Under the pieces are notes generated by a model, which was not told the origin of the DNA, made no database searches, and saw nothing but the letters and a program-made list of their open reading frames with translations. A stretch of DNA of 64,000 nucleotides from Amphirosellinia nigrospora. Lineage: Eukaryota > Ascomycota > Sordariomycetes > Xylariales > Xylariaceae. The stretch spans positions 2,170,001-2,234,000 of the forward strand of contig SCHM01000003.1 in the NCBI GenBank assembly GCA_004123355.1. Reading direction: 5' to 3'. Both the position numbers and the translations under genes were made by a program. Of the stretch, positions 36,461 through 47,958 are shown piece by piece (the first letter of the stretch is position 1; the number at the start of each line of letters is the position of its first letter).

Positions 36461-37551
36461 CACGAAGTCTTCGTGGCAGAAGAAACATCATACTTTCGAA
36501 CAACCGGCCTCGAGAGTGTGAGTCACCTAGTTGATAGCCGTGACAGTCTTCGGGCGAAACTGATGTTTAGGACAGTACCTACCAATCAGTCTCGAACCGG
36601 CCGCGTACACCATTCACCAAATAATCCAGGTGATAATCAGTCTCTGACTGAGAATACACCAGTCACGCCTCTTCGACAGATTTCGAACGCGGCCACCGGC
36701 GTCTCAAGCCATCAGACACGAGATCCCATCACACCCGGCTCGTCATCTATCGGACTCCAGCCCGTTTATCAGTCCTTGCCTGCGCAGGCTGGGCATACGG
36801 ATTCTAGTAACCCCCTCCCTCGTCTTGAGCTACCTCGAGGTGTTGGCACCTATGCACCTATTATCGGCCAAGGTCCAGTGACCGTAGGGACTGATGGAAG
36901 TAGTGCGCTCCAAATGACATATTCTTCGGCGCCTCCAAGTAATGGGTTTGAATACCATGATCAACAACAAGCCCTCCTTCCCGGCCCATCGTCGTCACAG
37001 TCCGGCAGAGGACAGCTGTCCCCTTTCACGATAGAAGCTCTTAGTCAGTATTCGTTCGGCGCCAGTCAACAGAGGAACACCACCCAGAACCAGCTTATAC
37101 CTAAAGTCGAGTATCTTCACTTGCCAAAGTGGAATGTCCGAGTGTTAGCAAGGCTAGATAAGAGTCCATACCCACATCACTCCTGGATATACAGGGACGT
37201 TCTCCCACGGTTTCTCAGGGGGCGGATTGGGAGAACTCGCTCCACCCGTTGCCCCCGAGGCATATAACACTTACGGCAGCGGGCTATAACCCCAAAGGAG
37301 GCGAATTTATTGAGTTGGCACTCCAAAACGGAGACAATCAAGTAGTGCAGCTTGCACTAGTGGTTGTTGATCGTGAAGACACGCACGGAACAGAGGAAAG
37401 GGCTGTTGATTTGGTATTGTGCCAAAATTATTTCTCCGCACTTGCTACCCAACAGAATGTGGCAATGAGTATCGAGCCGCAGATGGGAGGCGTAGGATAT
37501 CCCAATACAGGCCATCAAGAACCCTTCCATGGTATGTGGAACTACATCTGA
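36461..37551 (+). CDS. Hypothetical protein, Ser/Pro/Gln-rich
   Basis: An open exon of about 270 codons follows an acceptor-like AG at 36460, and reads HEVFVAEETSYFRTTG onward. It is rich in Ser, Pro, Thr, Gln and Asn (for example QNQLIPKVEYLHLPKW near 37110). Near 37190 the sensible frame changes: the other frame reads QGRSPTVSQGADWENS and then AGYNPKGGEFIELALQNG, ALVVVDREDTHG and VLCQNYFSALATQQNV. It ends in front of GTATGT near 37532, a probable 5' splice site. More exons may follow near 37710-37870. No known domain is recognised. The low-complexity head with a compact C-terminal half resembles regulatory proteins, but this is only composition. The initiation codon is not visible. Confidence 0.45.
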
Positions 37552-38454
37552 GGACGAGTGATGTACACTGACCTCAAGGTGTTGAAGGCCAATCGCAAAT
37601 TTTGATCAATTCCACGGGAAACCTGGATTATAGTTACAACGCACCTGTATGGCGCAGCGAGATGGAAGGTGTTCAAATGGACCCCGTCGCCTAATCCCAT
37701 CGTTCCGTAGGTTTCACAGCTCCAAGTAACACTTGTAGGAGACTGACTTCGCATATAGAATATACCGTGTCTTCAGTTGGCCACGGTAGCTCGGCGGCTC
37801 CCATATCTTCTGCTACAACCCCCGATATGCATTGTCATACGGGGGGAGTTATGCCATACATTCAGGTACTACATTCTATACCCCCAGGAAGAATGGCCTA
37901 GCTAACGTCCCAAAGCCACCAGATACCAACATGCCATGGCAACAGCATGACAATAAACCGGATGCTTAGTCTAGCAATAACAGAAGAGGGGCAATATTTG
38001 GCCTCGGAACGAAAGTGATATTCGGGCCACACGTTTTATAGATTTTAGCTAAACGTCTGAAATAAACAGATCCCAAGCAGCTAAGCTGCTTCATGTTACA
38101 CTGTCACAGATTGAACAACAGTTTAAAGAACCATACAGGTCGTATACAATTACGTTATTCTTTTCTTATATCTCCTAGGTTATCAGGTTAGGCGGATGTT
38201 ATCAAGTTCTGATTATTGTTATTGAGTTTATGAATCAAGGGAACCGCTGGACAAAGCATGAGGATTATCACGAGCTAACGACAACACGGAAACTAGGGTT
38301 TAAATTATGAATACACGCTCATTAAATTTATGAATGAAATTTCCCCTTGTTCCCCGTGTCTTCACTCACATTTGGCGTTGTCTTGTTCAGTCCAGTGCAA
38401 ATCGTTTGCGATAGCATAGCCATAAAAACAAAACATACCCCTTCAGTCTATAGT
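37552..38454. other. Intergenic, possible 3' exon of the previous gene
   Basis: A TTTCACAG near 37715 followed by an open stretch rich in Ser and Ala up to about 37900 could be another exon of the hypothetical gene at 36461. Beyond that the DNA is AT-rich with no supportable gene. It ends at the ATAGT target duplication (38450-38454) of the next solo LTR. Confidence 0.35.
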
Positions 38455-38594
38455 TGCCAGGAAACAGGGATCTGAGCACAAAGAGACTCTCTGTATATAG
38501 TCAAGTAGTCACATAGAGCCCACGGAGATGACTTCACTGGTCCTCTGTGCAACAACAGATGTTTACACCCTACCCCCTTGCGAGGTTCGTGACA
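38455..38594 (+). mobile_element. Fossil solo LTR, 140 bp
   Basis: Begins TGCCA, ends TGACA, and is flanked by a perfect 5-bp duplication ATAGT (38450-38454 and 38595-38599). A TGTATATAG box at about 38492 and the tail CTCTGTGCAACAACA, TTTACACCC and GAGGTTCGTGACA correspond in order to those of the 199-bp LTR at 8845-9043. It is shorter than that relative in its 5' part. No internal region is present. Confidence 0.8.
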
Positions 38595-39461
38595 ATAGTA
38601 GTATTAGATAGGTTCAAGATGTGCGTCGTAATGTGGAAGAGAACATATCAACTCATTTACAATACTCTGTTTCACCACTATGAGAATCACAACCCCCCGT
38701 TATCGACGTGACAAAGCTCCTGGCCAGGTCATTCTACGGTTATCGTTGTATCATAGAGGAGTGTCGAATGACTTGAATTTTAGAGGTACCAAGTAGAGGA
38801 AGGTTTATAGCGAAGAGAAGCAAGATGACAGATAGAGAGACATTTGCAAAGACCAGGGCTAGAAAATTAGCCAACGATGGCATTTGTAATTTTTGCCGTG
38901 ATTTCGAGCATCAGTGAGCAAAGATGCATGTTAGACCAGTCGCCAATTTGAAGTGGCTCAATGAACTTTCAAAGACCTTGTTATTGTCCGACCCAAATAA
39001 AAACTATTCACAACACCATGTTCATATCTCACTCTAAATGAGGTTACTTACTATAGCTTCGTCTAGACGTGCAAGGCAAAAACGTACAAGGTATGTTGGC
39101 TGCAAGACAAATCACCAGTTATATACAAGGTGATCTCCCTATTACACCACCAAAATTCAATATCATCCTGCACTAGATTCGTAACGAAGCGCTAGTTCTA
39201 ATTTATAATCATTGCCAAATATTGACACCTTTTTAGTCGTGATCTCTCAAGACCTGTTATCGAGCTGCAGCTTCGAGCATAATAAATCAATAGATTGTTT
39301 CTAAAGAAAGGTAGAGCAAATCGCAATAACCTAGCATTCTAATAACACGCCATTGAGGGTAGAACCCCACCTCCCTGACAGCGCCATTGGCCATAACCAG
39401 CTAATAATATCTTCGGACTATAGGGGTCTCGTGGCGCTTCTGATAGCATCTCCCTCCTCTT
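38595..39461. other. Intergenic, AT-rich
   Basis: Between the solo LTR and the 3' end of the hypothetical gene on the minus strand. Visibly AT-rich with stops in all frames. I see no gene or clear repeat. Confidence 0.45.
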
Positions 39462-40798
39462 CTACAGATTTTGAGGTACTCGGACGAGGTTGATTTGAAG
39501 CAGAGGAGAATACCCTTCCCTCTTGTAATACTCGAGAGCTTGATCTCGTTGCGGAGATCGATACCTGCGGACATTGGACTGTGTAGTACGCCGGGCGAAG
39601 TCTGGGCGGTTATACGCACAACATCTCGGACATCTGTTTAGTACTTCAATGATCCCGATATCTTTACTCTGACACCATTGCAGTACTTCTTTAACTTCGT
39701 TGCTGTATGTGTCCCGACTCGGTTTCTCTCTGGGAGGTAGCGGTGGTTGGGGTTCGTCACGACCCGGTTCCGGCCAAGAAGTTTGCCGACTACCGGTCAT
39801 TGGCGATACATTTGCTAGCGAGGCTTGGTCTTCGAACACGAGAAGTCCTTCTATGCGTTTGAGAGATTCCATGGTAGCAGTGTGTGGGTTAGTTCCTGGT
39901 TTGCCGAAGGCCGCCCTGTGAAAGATCGGGAGTTAGAAGTTGACGTTTCTCAGTAAATAATGACTAGTGAATGGGGTATTTCAGGATAATGCGTGAGCCT
40001 ATGGCATATGGGGGCAGGGTGTTTGATAAATTGGGGGGGAGATAACTCGGAAACACTAACAAGAGATTGTAGGCTGGATAGAGAACGCAGACATTCTTGA
40101 CATTTGGTACGTGGTGAACAGCCTGTTCAAACCGGTCCAGAACCAGTGATTCCTCTGGCAAATGAATGTTGCGCACACGGGACCACGGAAATGATGATGT
40201 TGGCTCTGGCATAGGGAGGCTGGACAAATGATCAAGGTTGTCGGTTCTGAAGACATCGTGCTCGAGATGGACCCAATAGCCCTGGGAAGAGGACATGTTG
40301 CTAGTCTCGCTTTGAAAAGGCTTGAGAAACACATAGTGCTGCTTGATCACCTCCTCGGCGGCAGGGCAGTCGCGAATCATATCATCGATCAATCTTCCTC
40401 GAACAGTCTGATATACTTTATACTGCTCGGCGAGTATTTCGCTATACCGCTTGGCGGAGATTTCAAACTCGAATTGGCAGCCATAATGTAGCAGAGGGGT
40501 TGCCCGAGGCTCTTGCTCTCCGTCGTTTCCGCAGATATACCACTACAGCATTCGAAGTTAGTGATCCCTATTCTATATGGTCTCCTTTTTCTTGCACGGC
40601 GCAAATAGATGAAAGGCAATCATAATGATAAATATCATGTTGTCCTGTAACTGGAGTGAAAGAGAAAGAATGCAGGAAATTTACTCACAAAAAGCCGATT
40701 TTCTTGGGTAGGGTTGACGAGCGCTCTGACCACTGTGTTTCGGCAATGTTGGAAGGCTCCTGAGGCCCTGCTTGTGAAATTTCGCTCGCATTAGACAT
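39462..40798 (-). CDS. Hypothetical protein, multi-exon
   Basis: The likely start is MSNASEISQAGPQEPSNIA at 40798, ending before a GTGAGT near 40687. A long open exon follows from about 40545: WYICGNDGEQEPRATP, FEFEISAKRYSEILAEQYK, GRLIDDMIRDCPAAEEVIK, YWVHLEHDVFRTDNLDHL and NVKNVCVLYPAYNLLLVF. The last exon (from about 39925) reads AAFGKPGTNPHTATMESLKR and GLLVFEDQASLANV, then a Pro/Arg-rich part, and ends LVRVPQNL at 39462. Phase at the first intron does not fit without an unseen exon or a base change in the T run at the exon end. No known domain is recognised. An LTR-like segment in the same orientation lies just upstream (40925-41360), so the gene may be transcribed from it. Confidence 0.5.
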
Positions 40799-40924
40799 TG
40801 TGTTGTTGTAGTCTCGGTATTTTCGAGAGAAAAGGTATGTTGTAAGGTTGTAAGGTTGTGTAAGAACTGAGAGTTATCGATCCCTTGATGGCCTCTCCTT
40901 AAAGTAGGTATATGATAATGATAG

Positions 40925-41360
40925 TGTTCACAGAAAGCCTGATAGAAATGGAGGTGAAGAAAAAAGAAAATGAGATAGTTTATTGGTTCTCAACACCGAG
41001 TTATATAGGCAGGAGATCCGTGATTGTTATTTAAGTCCGGCCCCGAGTCCTTCAGACTCGGATCTATCCTTCTTTATACAATCTATCTATTGCTATACTA
41101 TATTATAGGTCTTCATTATCTAATACGTACACTCCTAGGCATACAGCAGGGGGATGGCAACCAGGGAGGCAACCAGGGGAGGCAATCAAGGGAGGCAATC
41201 AAGGGAGGCGGTCCAGGGAGTAAGCAAGGGAGATCATCAAGGGAGCAGCAAATCCTGCTTATGATGGGTCTGTACCACATATGGTGCTGGCACATGTGTG
41301 TTGTTTACAGGAAATGAAGATAGGGTTCGCCCATTATCGCCGACCTCCTTTAGCCGTGAC
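40925..41360 (-). mobile_element. LTR-like segment with internal tandem repeat
   Basis: Read on the minus strand it begins TGTCACGGCTAAAGG at 41360, like many fungal Ty3/gypsy LTRs. It has a CTATATAA box at about 41011-41004 and an AATAAA signal at 40984-40979 in the expected order, and ends with CTTTCTGTGAACA near 40925. A 13-bp tandem repeat sits inside (41153-41253). No clear 5-bp target duplication was found, so the ends, mainly the 40925 side, are uncertain. It is a fossil without visible internal coding region. It lies in the same orientation directly upstream of the hypothetical gene that starts at 40798. Confidence 0.5.
41153..41253. repeat. Degenerate 12-13 bp tandem repeat
   Basis: About eight units of the pattern GGAGGCAATCAAG follow one another, from GATGGCAACCAG at the left, through two identical GGAGGCAATCAAG copies, to GGAGATCATCAAG at the right. 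Units vary mainly in their last half. The array lies inside the LTR-like segment. Confidence 0.85.
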
Positions 41361-43031
41361 AATCAGTAATACCTTCATCAAGCTGAATAATTATCTCTTC
41401 TCCGTAAATATATCTAAAGTGGTCTAATTGATGTTCCATAATCACCACTTAGTCAATGTTTGATCATCAACTTTTCATGGAACTGGACTGACAACCTATA
41501 TTGCCAACTAAAACTGACAGCATATAAGACAGCCATACAAACATAAAAACCTAGCAACAGAACTGTGTCATAGTCTTTAAGCTACTGTCTACCAAGCCTT
41601 CTTAAAGCGGCAAGGAAAGATGAGTTCAACTCCCAGTTTCCTAGCTCTGGTATCTATGAGCTCACAGGCATGCATGACACCTGACCCTTTTACAGCTCAC
41701 AACTTCTAATCTCGGCGAAGTGCAGTTAATTAAGAAAAAAGAGAAGCAGATCGAGTTGCGAAACTATAAACCACAAATAGATGTAGATCAGCGATGGCTA
41801 GCCACGAACCGCCCACTAAAAGATTGACACATCATATTAGATGCTCAGCATACTGCAAACATTTTCAAAGAATAAGCTGAAAAGTGTGGTGACACAATGG
41901 GCTTTGAAAACTTCATCCTACGATGGTGTGTGATTAGACTGGGAAAAGGCGTTCCTCAGTGACTTGTCTATTCCTTTGTATAGGCAAACTTGTTATGTCT
42001 CAACTTTCCGACCAATAAAGATTCATATGCTCATCTAGGCGGTCTCTGTGTAACACTCTGATATTATTCTACGCCACCTTGTGCGAGTTGCCCGGTCGTC
42101 ATGTACCTTCTTCGCCTCGCTTGTCATTAGGACTGGTCATCTACTCTACTTTTGGAGCGAAACTGAGGCCCTATTCCTCCTATTCCTTGAATTTCTCTAG
42201 TGACCCCATGTTTGAGTAAGACGAGCTCTTTAATTGCAGCATTTAATAAACTGAGACGACGGCCGTGTGTTAGCCGCCGTGGCGGCGGCTGTGCCGTAGC
42301 CTTGAAGCCAGGGGTAGTGAGGGGGATTATGCAATACCGTGACTTTAGTATTTTCAGGTGGTAGGAGCTCAACTAAAAAAAAAATCGCGGTTCATTGTGC
42401 GCTGCTCCTACGCTTGGCTCGGGGGAAATCCGCTTCCTAATCTCATCAGAGCTCATTTTTGATACTACTTAGGGGCATGACGACAGTGGAAATAGTTTCT
42501 GGGAAGAGAGGAGAGCATTACTGTCCATATCATGTCATTTAGAGGGATATAGATTTGTTCAATCACAAGAATTTGTCTATCCCAGTAGACTTTAATCTTG
42601 GTATTCTAACAATCGCCTGTATACCTACTCTTAATGGCAATTCTTATGTCTGTAGTCTCATTTATACTTAAACCGTTATTGCAAACCACATAACCACACA
42701 GCCACAACGATCCTACACGAGTGCCACGCTCTCGACTTAATTAAAACATTTATCCTCCATATTATCATGCAGGGTTTTATTACTCTCCTGCTATGTGTCC
42801 ATCCGGCTGGTATCCGGCGTGCGGCAATTTTGGAAGCCAAAGCATCCCAGAGATCCGCGCGACGTGTCGCCCATCGTAACTCGAGTCTCTCGACTTGATT
42901 GATTATCTTATGCGTACGTATGTTAACCGGCGCTTTACTGATGGTATTTATCGGCGGATATAGGTCAACACTTGCATCTCATACGCCTAGTCTACCATCT
43001 ATGTGACTGTTCCGAATGATGTGAAACAAAC

Positions 43032-43394
43032 ATGATGTCGAGTGGTCTAGCTTCAACCTATTATCGATGCCGGAGCAATCAATGTGCGATGCAGCTAATA
43101 GACTTTATTACCCCCTTCTTCGACTTCTGCGCTCTCGCCATCCCCTTCCTCGTCGCCCATAAAGCCGCCCGTGGCCTCGAATCTTCGGAGCCACAGGAGC
43201 AAGGAATATTAACGAGTGCTAAGATAGGCATAGGCGTGGCGATTGGCGAACGAGCCTTGATAATCCTCGTTGCAAGCGCGCTTTATTTCTTGCTTGTGAG
43301 ACGGAAGAGACACGGAGTCACTGGAATGTTAAGCGATATGCATAATGGAAACAATCTAAGCTTGATGAAACTTAGAATGTTAGCGCAAGCGTAG
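43032..43394 (+). CDS. Possible remnant of a single-pass membrane protein
   Basis: A 120-codon open frame starting MMSSGLASTYYRC. Near residues 65-90 it reads TSAKIGIGVAIGERALIILV and then ASALYFLLVRRKR. This resembles the Gly-rich segment, single membrane helix and basic stop-transfer of many fungal surface proteins. The N-terminal half has no recognisable domain and there is no signal peptide, so this may be the 3' part of a decayed gene or have unseen upstream exons. No function can be given. Confidence 0.35.
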   Translation: MMSSGLASTYYRCRSNQCAMQLIDFITPFFDFCALAIPFLVAHKAARGLESSEPQEQGILTSAKIGIGVAIGERALIILVASALYFLLVRRKRHGVTGMLSDMHNGNNLSLMKLRMLAQA

Positions 43395-46320
43395 ACACCA
43401 TACTAAGGGGAATTGTAGATCCGCGGAGAATGCCCATGAGATGAGCACAGCGTCGAATATTCACGGGATTAACACCTCAACACCCGCTGTATACCCCTCC
43501 CATAACTCACCTTGGCGTTCTGTACAGACTTTTAGAGACTGGGCGCGCCAAATGAGCTCCTGGCGGATTGGTATGAGGGCGTCTATTAAAGCCAACCAAC
43601 TCATTGAGGCAATTGTATGATTATGTAACAATAAATGTGCCTGCGTATTAGCGTCTCAGCAGTACGCCCTGTAACTATCTAAGGATCGACCGAGTGTAAG
43701 AAACCCTACCTGAAATTTAACTGGAGGAATCATACCAGCCCTCAGAATGTGGGTGATTGAAGGCTTGCTTACAATATTGTGAACAATCCCATGATACATA
43801 TCAACACTGACAGCTCACCACTTTAGTCTATACTTCAATCCTCGGACACTTCATCATTGAATTGTTGATATGGCCTGGCCTGGCCGATGACGACTAAAAT
43901 GATGGTGTAGGGTGTTCACTCAACTATGCTAAACTTATGATCTTCTAAGAGCTCACTTTATCATTAAAAATTTGTCAAACCAGGCCGATTTGGGCATAGC
44001 AGAACGATAACGCCAACATGGCTTGAGCGAAAGGACGTCGGCGAGCTCAGGCAGCGAGATTCAAGACTGCAGAGGCTACGAAGTACTTCACTACTGTACG
44101 TGTTCGCAGACAGATTCGCCAGCAGTACTGGACATTGCCGAAAAAAGAGCGGCTGAAATCATCTAGCTCGCTTGTTCGAGGGCACATTATATCGCCATCT
44201 GACACGATACTTGAGACTGACATGAATGCCGACCGAGGCCAAATGGAGGGCTGATATGCATGTGAAGTTGGCGCGAGACTAATGTTCGAGCTGGTAGTGT
44301 GTCAAGGTTTCTTGTTCGCTTCACGAGCGGGAAAGGAAAAAAAAAGCTTGTGTGAATTCGCTTATTGGCCTAACCCCAGTGTCGTGCTCAAAAATGAGGA
44401 AAGTAATCAAGAGAGGATAAATGAGTCACTCACTATGTTCAATTTACATCCCTGCTGCTAGCGTCTGAGTGTAGGCATGCCTGTATCAAAATACTGGGCC
44501 TTTTTTGCGAGCATCCGAGGAATGGAATGGCCTACTCTCTTAGCAAGAAAATCCAGCGGACCCTGATATTAAAGCATTTCGTACTCCGAAAAATCATTTT
44601 CCATTATCACGCGCCTTTTGCACCGACCATAAATGGATTTGAAGGTATATTATCATGTGTGGTGAATGAAATATTGAGGCCTCTATGCCTACCTAATTGA
44701 AGTCGTGACCACATGGTCTCTATAAAGCCCAGCAATGGCAAGGATTCCAATGTCTAGACCGAAGTACATAGTATACATAAAATAGTAAATTTAGAACAGG
44801 ATTAAAAGCTCGTGGTGTCCCATATCTAAATACTTGTGCCCTGTCAAAACTTGAAAATCAGGGTCGAGTTACATTTAAGGTTTCCACCGACTAGGTCTAG
44901 ACATACAGGCTTGGCACGCGGTCCGATGCTAGTGCAATTACGTACACAATTCGCAATGAGCCGAGCTGTGCAAAAATGGAATTGTTGTGCAAATTGGCGT
45001 GCTTTTTAAGGTTATTTACCTCAAACAAGTTGCCCCTTTCCAGCTCTTCAGCAATACCTAGAATCATGAAAATCGTTCGACGCTCCGGCCATTATATTTG
45101 AACAGCTTTCTATTGGCTTCCCCTCTGCATGCAAAACAACCCGAAACCTGTCGCAACAGAGGGGCGTGCCCTCTTTGATTTGCCGAATCGTAGCCCGACG
45201 GGTACTTAGTGTAATCTGACTGCAGGGCGATGCCGGTGTCAGGTCCCACGAGAGAATGACTGCATGCCGAACGCCGACGGTCGCCATTCTCAGCAATGTG
45301 CCATGCAGAACCAGCTGCAACGTCCATCGTGGAAGTTGGAAGTGGTGGCATACCTAGATAGTAGAAGCCGGGAGAACATGATTGGACAGCATGTGAAGAC
45401 GGCCGCTGAACGGTTGCTGACCACATAGTAGTCTCTTATTGGCTTGTCTGGCTGGTAGGATGAGCATCAAGATATCAAAGTAGGCAATTGGTTATACTTG
45501 TCAGGTGATGCTCTCCAACGCAGCTATAATTAAGCCACTACGCTGCCTAGTATAACATGCCACACGTGTGTCCGGGCGCACATCAGAAAACAACACAGCG
45601 CCACTCGATGCAGTAGACCAGGGGAGAAGCATGTGAAAATGACGGATCAGGGGATTTCACGACTTCACGATTTCACTTGTGGCACCTGTCTACCTATCTT
45701 TTGCCTTTCCCTACGACGACACTGGTCTTTACTTAGGGCAAATAGTAGGTACAATCCAACAAGAGAAAAAGAGTTAATCTCTTCCTCGCCGTTTACTACC
45801 TACTCAAGTACTTAGATGTATTGCCCGTCTCTCGGCAGCACCCGCAGCACTGTATTACGCCCAAGTGGGACGGGAGCCCGCCAATGTCATCGGATGCGCG
45901 CTGCTTGGCTTAGCGACATCGGATTCTCCGCCCAGGTCATTTCTCTGGCTGTCGTGGACCACGAACCACGGTAAACGCCACGAGACTCCACCAGCCCGGC
46001 GCTTTACATACAGTAGTACTAGCACTTACACGACATAGCCTGGTCCTCCTCTCCTGCATGAACATTCATGCAAGGGCCGGGTCAAGACAGACCAACGAGA
46101 TAGCTCAAAGGATGAGGAGGGGAATCACCATATATACGTATAAGAAACTGCACGACGGCGACGCGTCTCTGTGATTCTCGTAATCCATGTGACCTCGTGG
46201 TCTCTTTCCAGCTCCAACCTGTTTGCGCTCGCTCTCGGTGATATTCATTGCCATGTCTGGACAAGTCGGCCGATTCCCGTGACGAGATCGAGCCGGCTTG
46301 ATCTTTCCGCCTCCCGCTTC

Positions 46321-46362
46321 GACCATCGACCATCGGCCATCGACCATCTGCCATCTGCCATC
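46321..46362. repeat. Heptamer tandem repeat
   Basis: Six consecutive 7-bp units of the form GACCATC, GGCCATC or TGCCATC. The array lies about 0.85 kb upstream of the conserved gene at 47215, in a GC-rich patch. No coding role is seen on either strand. Confidence 0.85.
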
Positions 46363-47214
46363 TACCCGCCCGCCAACCTGTGCTTGTGCTGTGTGTCATC
46401 AAGCTGCGCGCGGGCGAGCGAGCTAAGGGTTCAGAGGGCTTAGGGGCTAGAGCTATTGTGGATATCGGCGGGGTCACGATACCCAACATTTGTGCATTTG
46501 GCCCTCTTCGATGTTCGAGAATACCCTGACCGCCTATTCACTCAAATTTCTGCAAATAAAACCGACCCGGCCCTTCCAAGACTACCTAGTACGCTACAAT
46601 ACAGTACAATCCGCAATACCCCTTGTTTAGGGTTTATTAAACCATTCTCCCTGGACGGCGAGAGAACAACACCGAGTCCCTTATTCCGCACCCTATCGAC
46701 TGCCATGGTTTGAGCGTGCATTCACCGCAGACTATGTTCAAATTGGGTGGTGATAGATCAGTTTATTTCTCGTGGCGCGCCCACCTTTCACCTTGAGTGG
46801 TCAACCACCAATCGACCATCTTCCAGCCTAGCCTCCTTATCCTTCACTCTATACAGTAGACGAATTTCTGCCCCAATATAGTGTGCATCGGAAGTTAGGT
46901 CTAGCGTCTACACTATCCACTTGGACCGCTTGGTTATTCCTCCAGTTCAACCACATCGTCATTTCTTGACCCAAGGCGCGCACCACAGACCGCAACTTTG
47001 TCGCTTGTCGTAATTAACCCTCTTATTTCTTAATTCCCACATAGCAACCCCCCCCTGGTGAACATCGTCCAACGACTCTACTTCATAAATACACACAGGA
47101 CCGCCGTTGCTTATTCAGATTTATCACCTTCGTCCAATAACCTAAATACCACTTCGCTTTTTAAGCTTGAGACGTCTGTTCCTATGCACCAACGAAGTAA
47201 TATTATTGCCCATT

Positions 47215-47958
47215 ATGTCTTACCTCCATCCATACTCGACCGACATCCACCGGTCCCAGTCTCCCGTGAGTGTCGCGGCATCTGATACTACATACCACAG
47301 CTTCTATGATGTCGAGCTGTTTGAACCTGGCTCACCTGTCGCAACACTTCGGATTCCGCCGCAGAAGGCCGAACAATTCGACCCAAAAACTCAACCTATA
47401 ACTCGCCACGACTCGGGCTATGAATCCACACATTCGGCATCTTGCCATAGCCATAACCCTAAAGTATCAAATCGCAACACTTTGCGGACTCAACGTCAAA
47501 AACGGCCGTGCATTCAACGTGCGGCCAGGTCCTCACCCGCATCTTACCCGAGACGACTTAGTGGGCAGTCTCTCCGTACACCAATGCCACAACAACACCA
47601 GCAGCCAAGTTCATATTATTACTTTCCCTCGCCAGATGAAATCACCAGCCATGATGGCGCCGAAGAGGAAATGGAACAGATGTATCATCCGCCCCCACCG
47701 CAGACAACTCATTACTGGACAAGCGACCATACTCGCCGCCTGGAGTATGCGGCTATCGATGCTGCCAGTCGTGGAATCAAGGGCTGGGTGATGAAGTATA
47801 TGGTTCCCGAGTGCTTTGTGCCCAAGGATAATCGGCGGCTCGCCTTCGACGACGACACGGGTAGCGTGAGACGCTACCGTCTAGAGCTCGAGTGCGATGA
47901 TTCAGGCATCAAGGAGAAGAAACGCAGCAAGAAATTGAGATGGCTGTTTGGACGATGA
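47215..47958 (+). CDS. Conserved fungal protein of unknown function
   Basis: A single intact exon of 247 codons starting MSYLHPYSTDIHRSQSPVS. An ATG 48 bases upstream is in frame but gives an unlikely extension. The first 160 residues are disordered and rich in Ser, Pro, His and Gln, with RHDSGYESTHSASCHSHN. The C-terminal part is compact and looks conserved among filamentous ascomycetes: TRRLEYAAIDAASRGIKGW, VMKYMVPECFVPKDNRRLAF, DDDTGSVRRYRLELECDD and a basic end KRSKKLRWLFGR. I recall similar sequences only as hypothetical proteins. No membrane segment is seen; the basic tail could favour nuclear or membrane-surface location, which is inference. Confidence 0.75.
   Translation: MSYLHPYSTDIHRSQSPVSVAASDTTYHSFYDVELFEPGSPVATLRIPPQKAEQFDPKTQPITRHDSGYESTHSASCHSHNPKVSNRNTLRTQRQKRPCIQRAARSSPASYPRRLSGQSLRTPMPQQHQQPSSYYYFPSPDEITSHDGAEEEMEQMYHPPPPQTTHYWTSDHTRRLEYAAIDAASRGIKGWVMKYMVPECFVPKDNRRLAFDDDTGSVRRYRLELECDDSGIKEKKRSKKLRWLFGR

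Larger units (their letters stand above)
41361..47214. other. Long gene-poor stretch
   Basis: Almost 6 kb without a firmly supportable gene. Much of it is AT-rich, which would suit old repeats worn by mutation, though no element could be outlined. The only gene-like open frame is at 43032-43394 (listed). An open frame at 45426-45064 on the minus strand (120 codons) has no recognisable product. The last 500 bases are the upstream region of the gene at 47215 and contain a heptamer repeat near 46321. Confidence 0.4.

Noticed and set aside
43858-44227. A possible LTR from 43863 to 44222 flanked by TGAAT
   Set aside because: The start TGTTG is not the inverse of the end TGACA and the inside has no LTR-like signals. 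A match of this strength is expected by chance given the number of sites tried.
45064-45426. Minus-strand open frame of 120 codons with a few Cys residues
   Set aside because: No signal peptide, domain or exon context; length is within what chance gives in a 6-kb gene-poor stretch.
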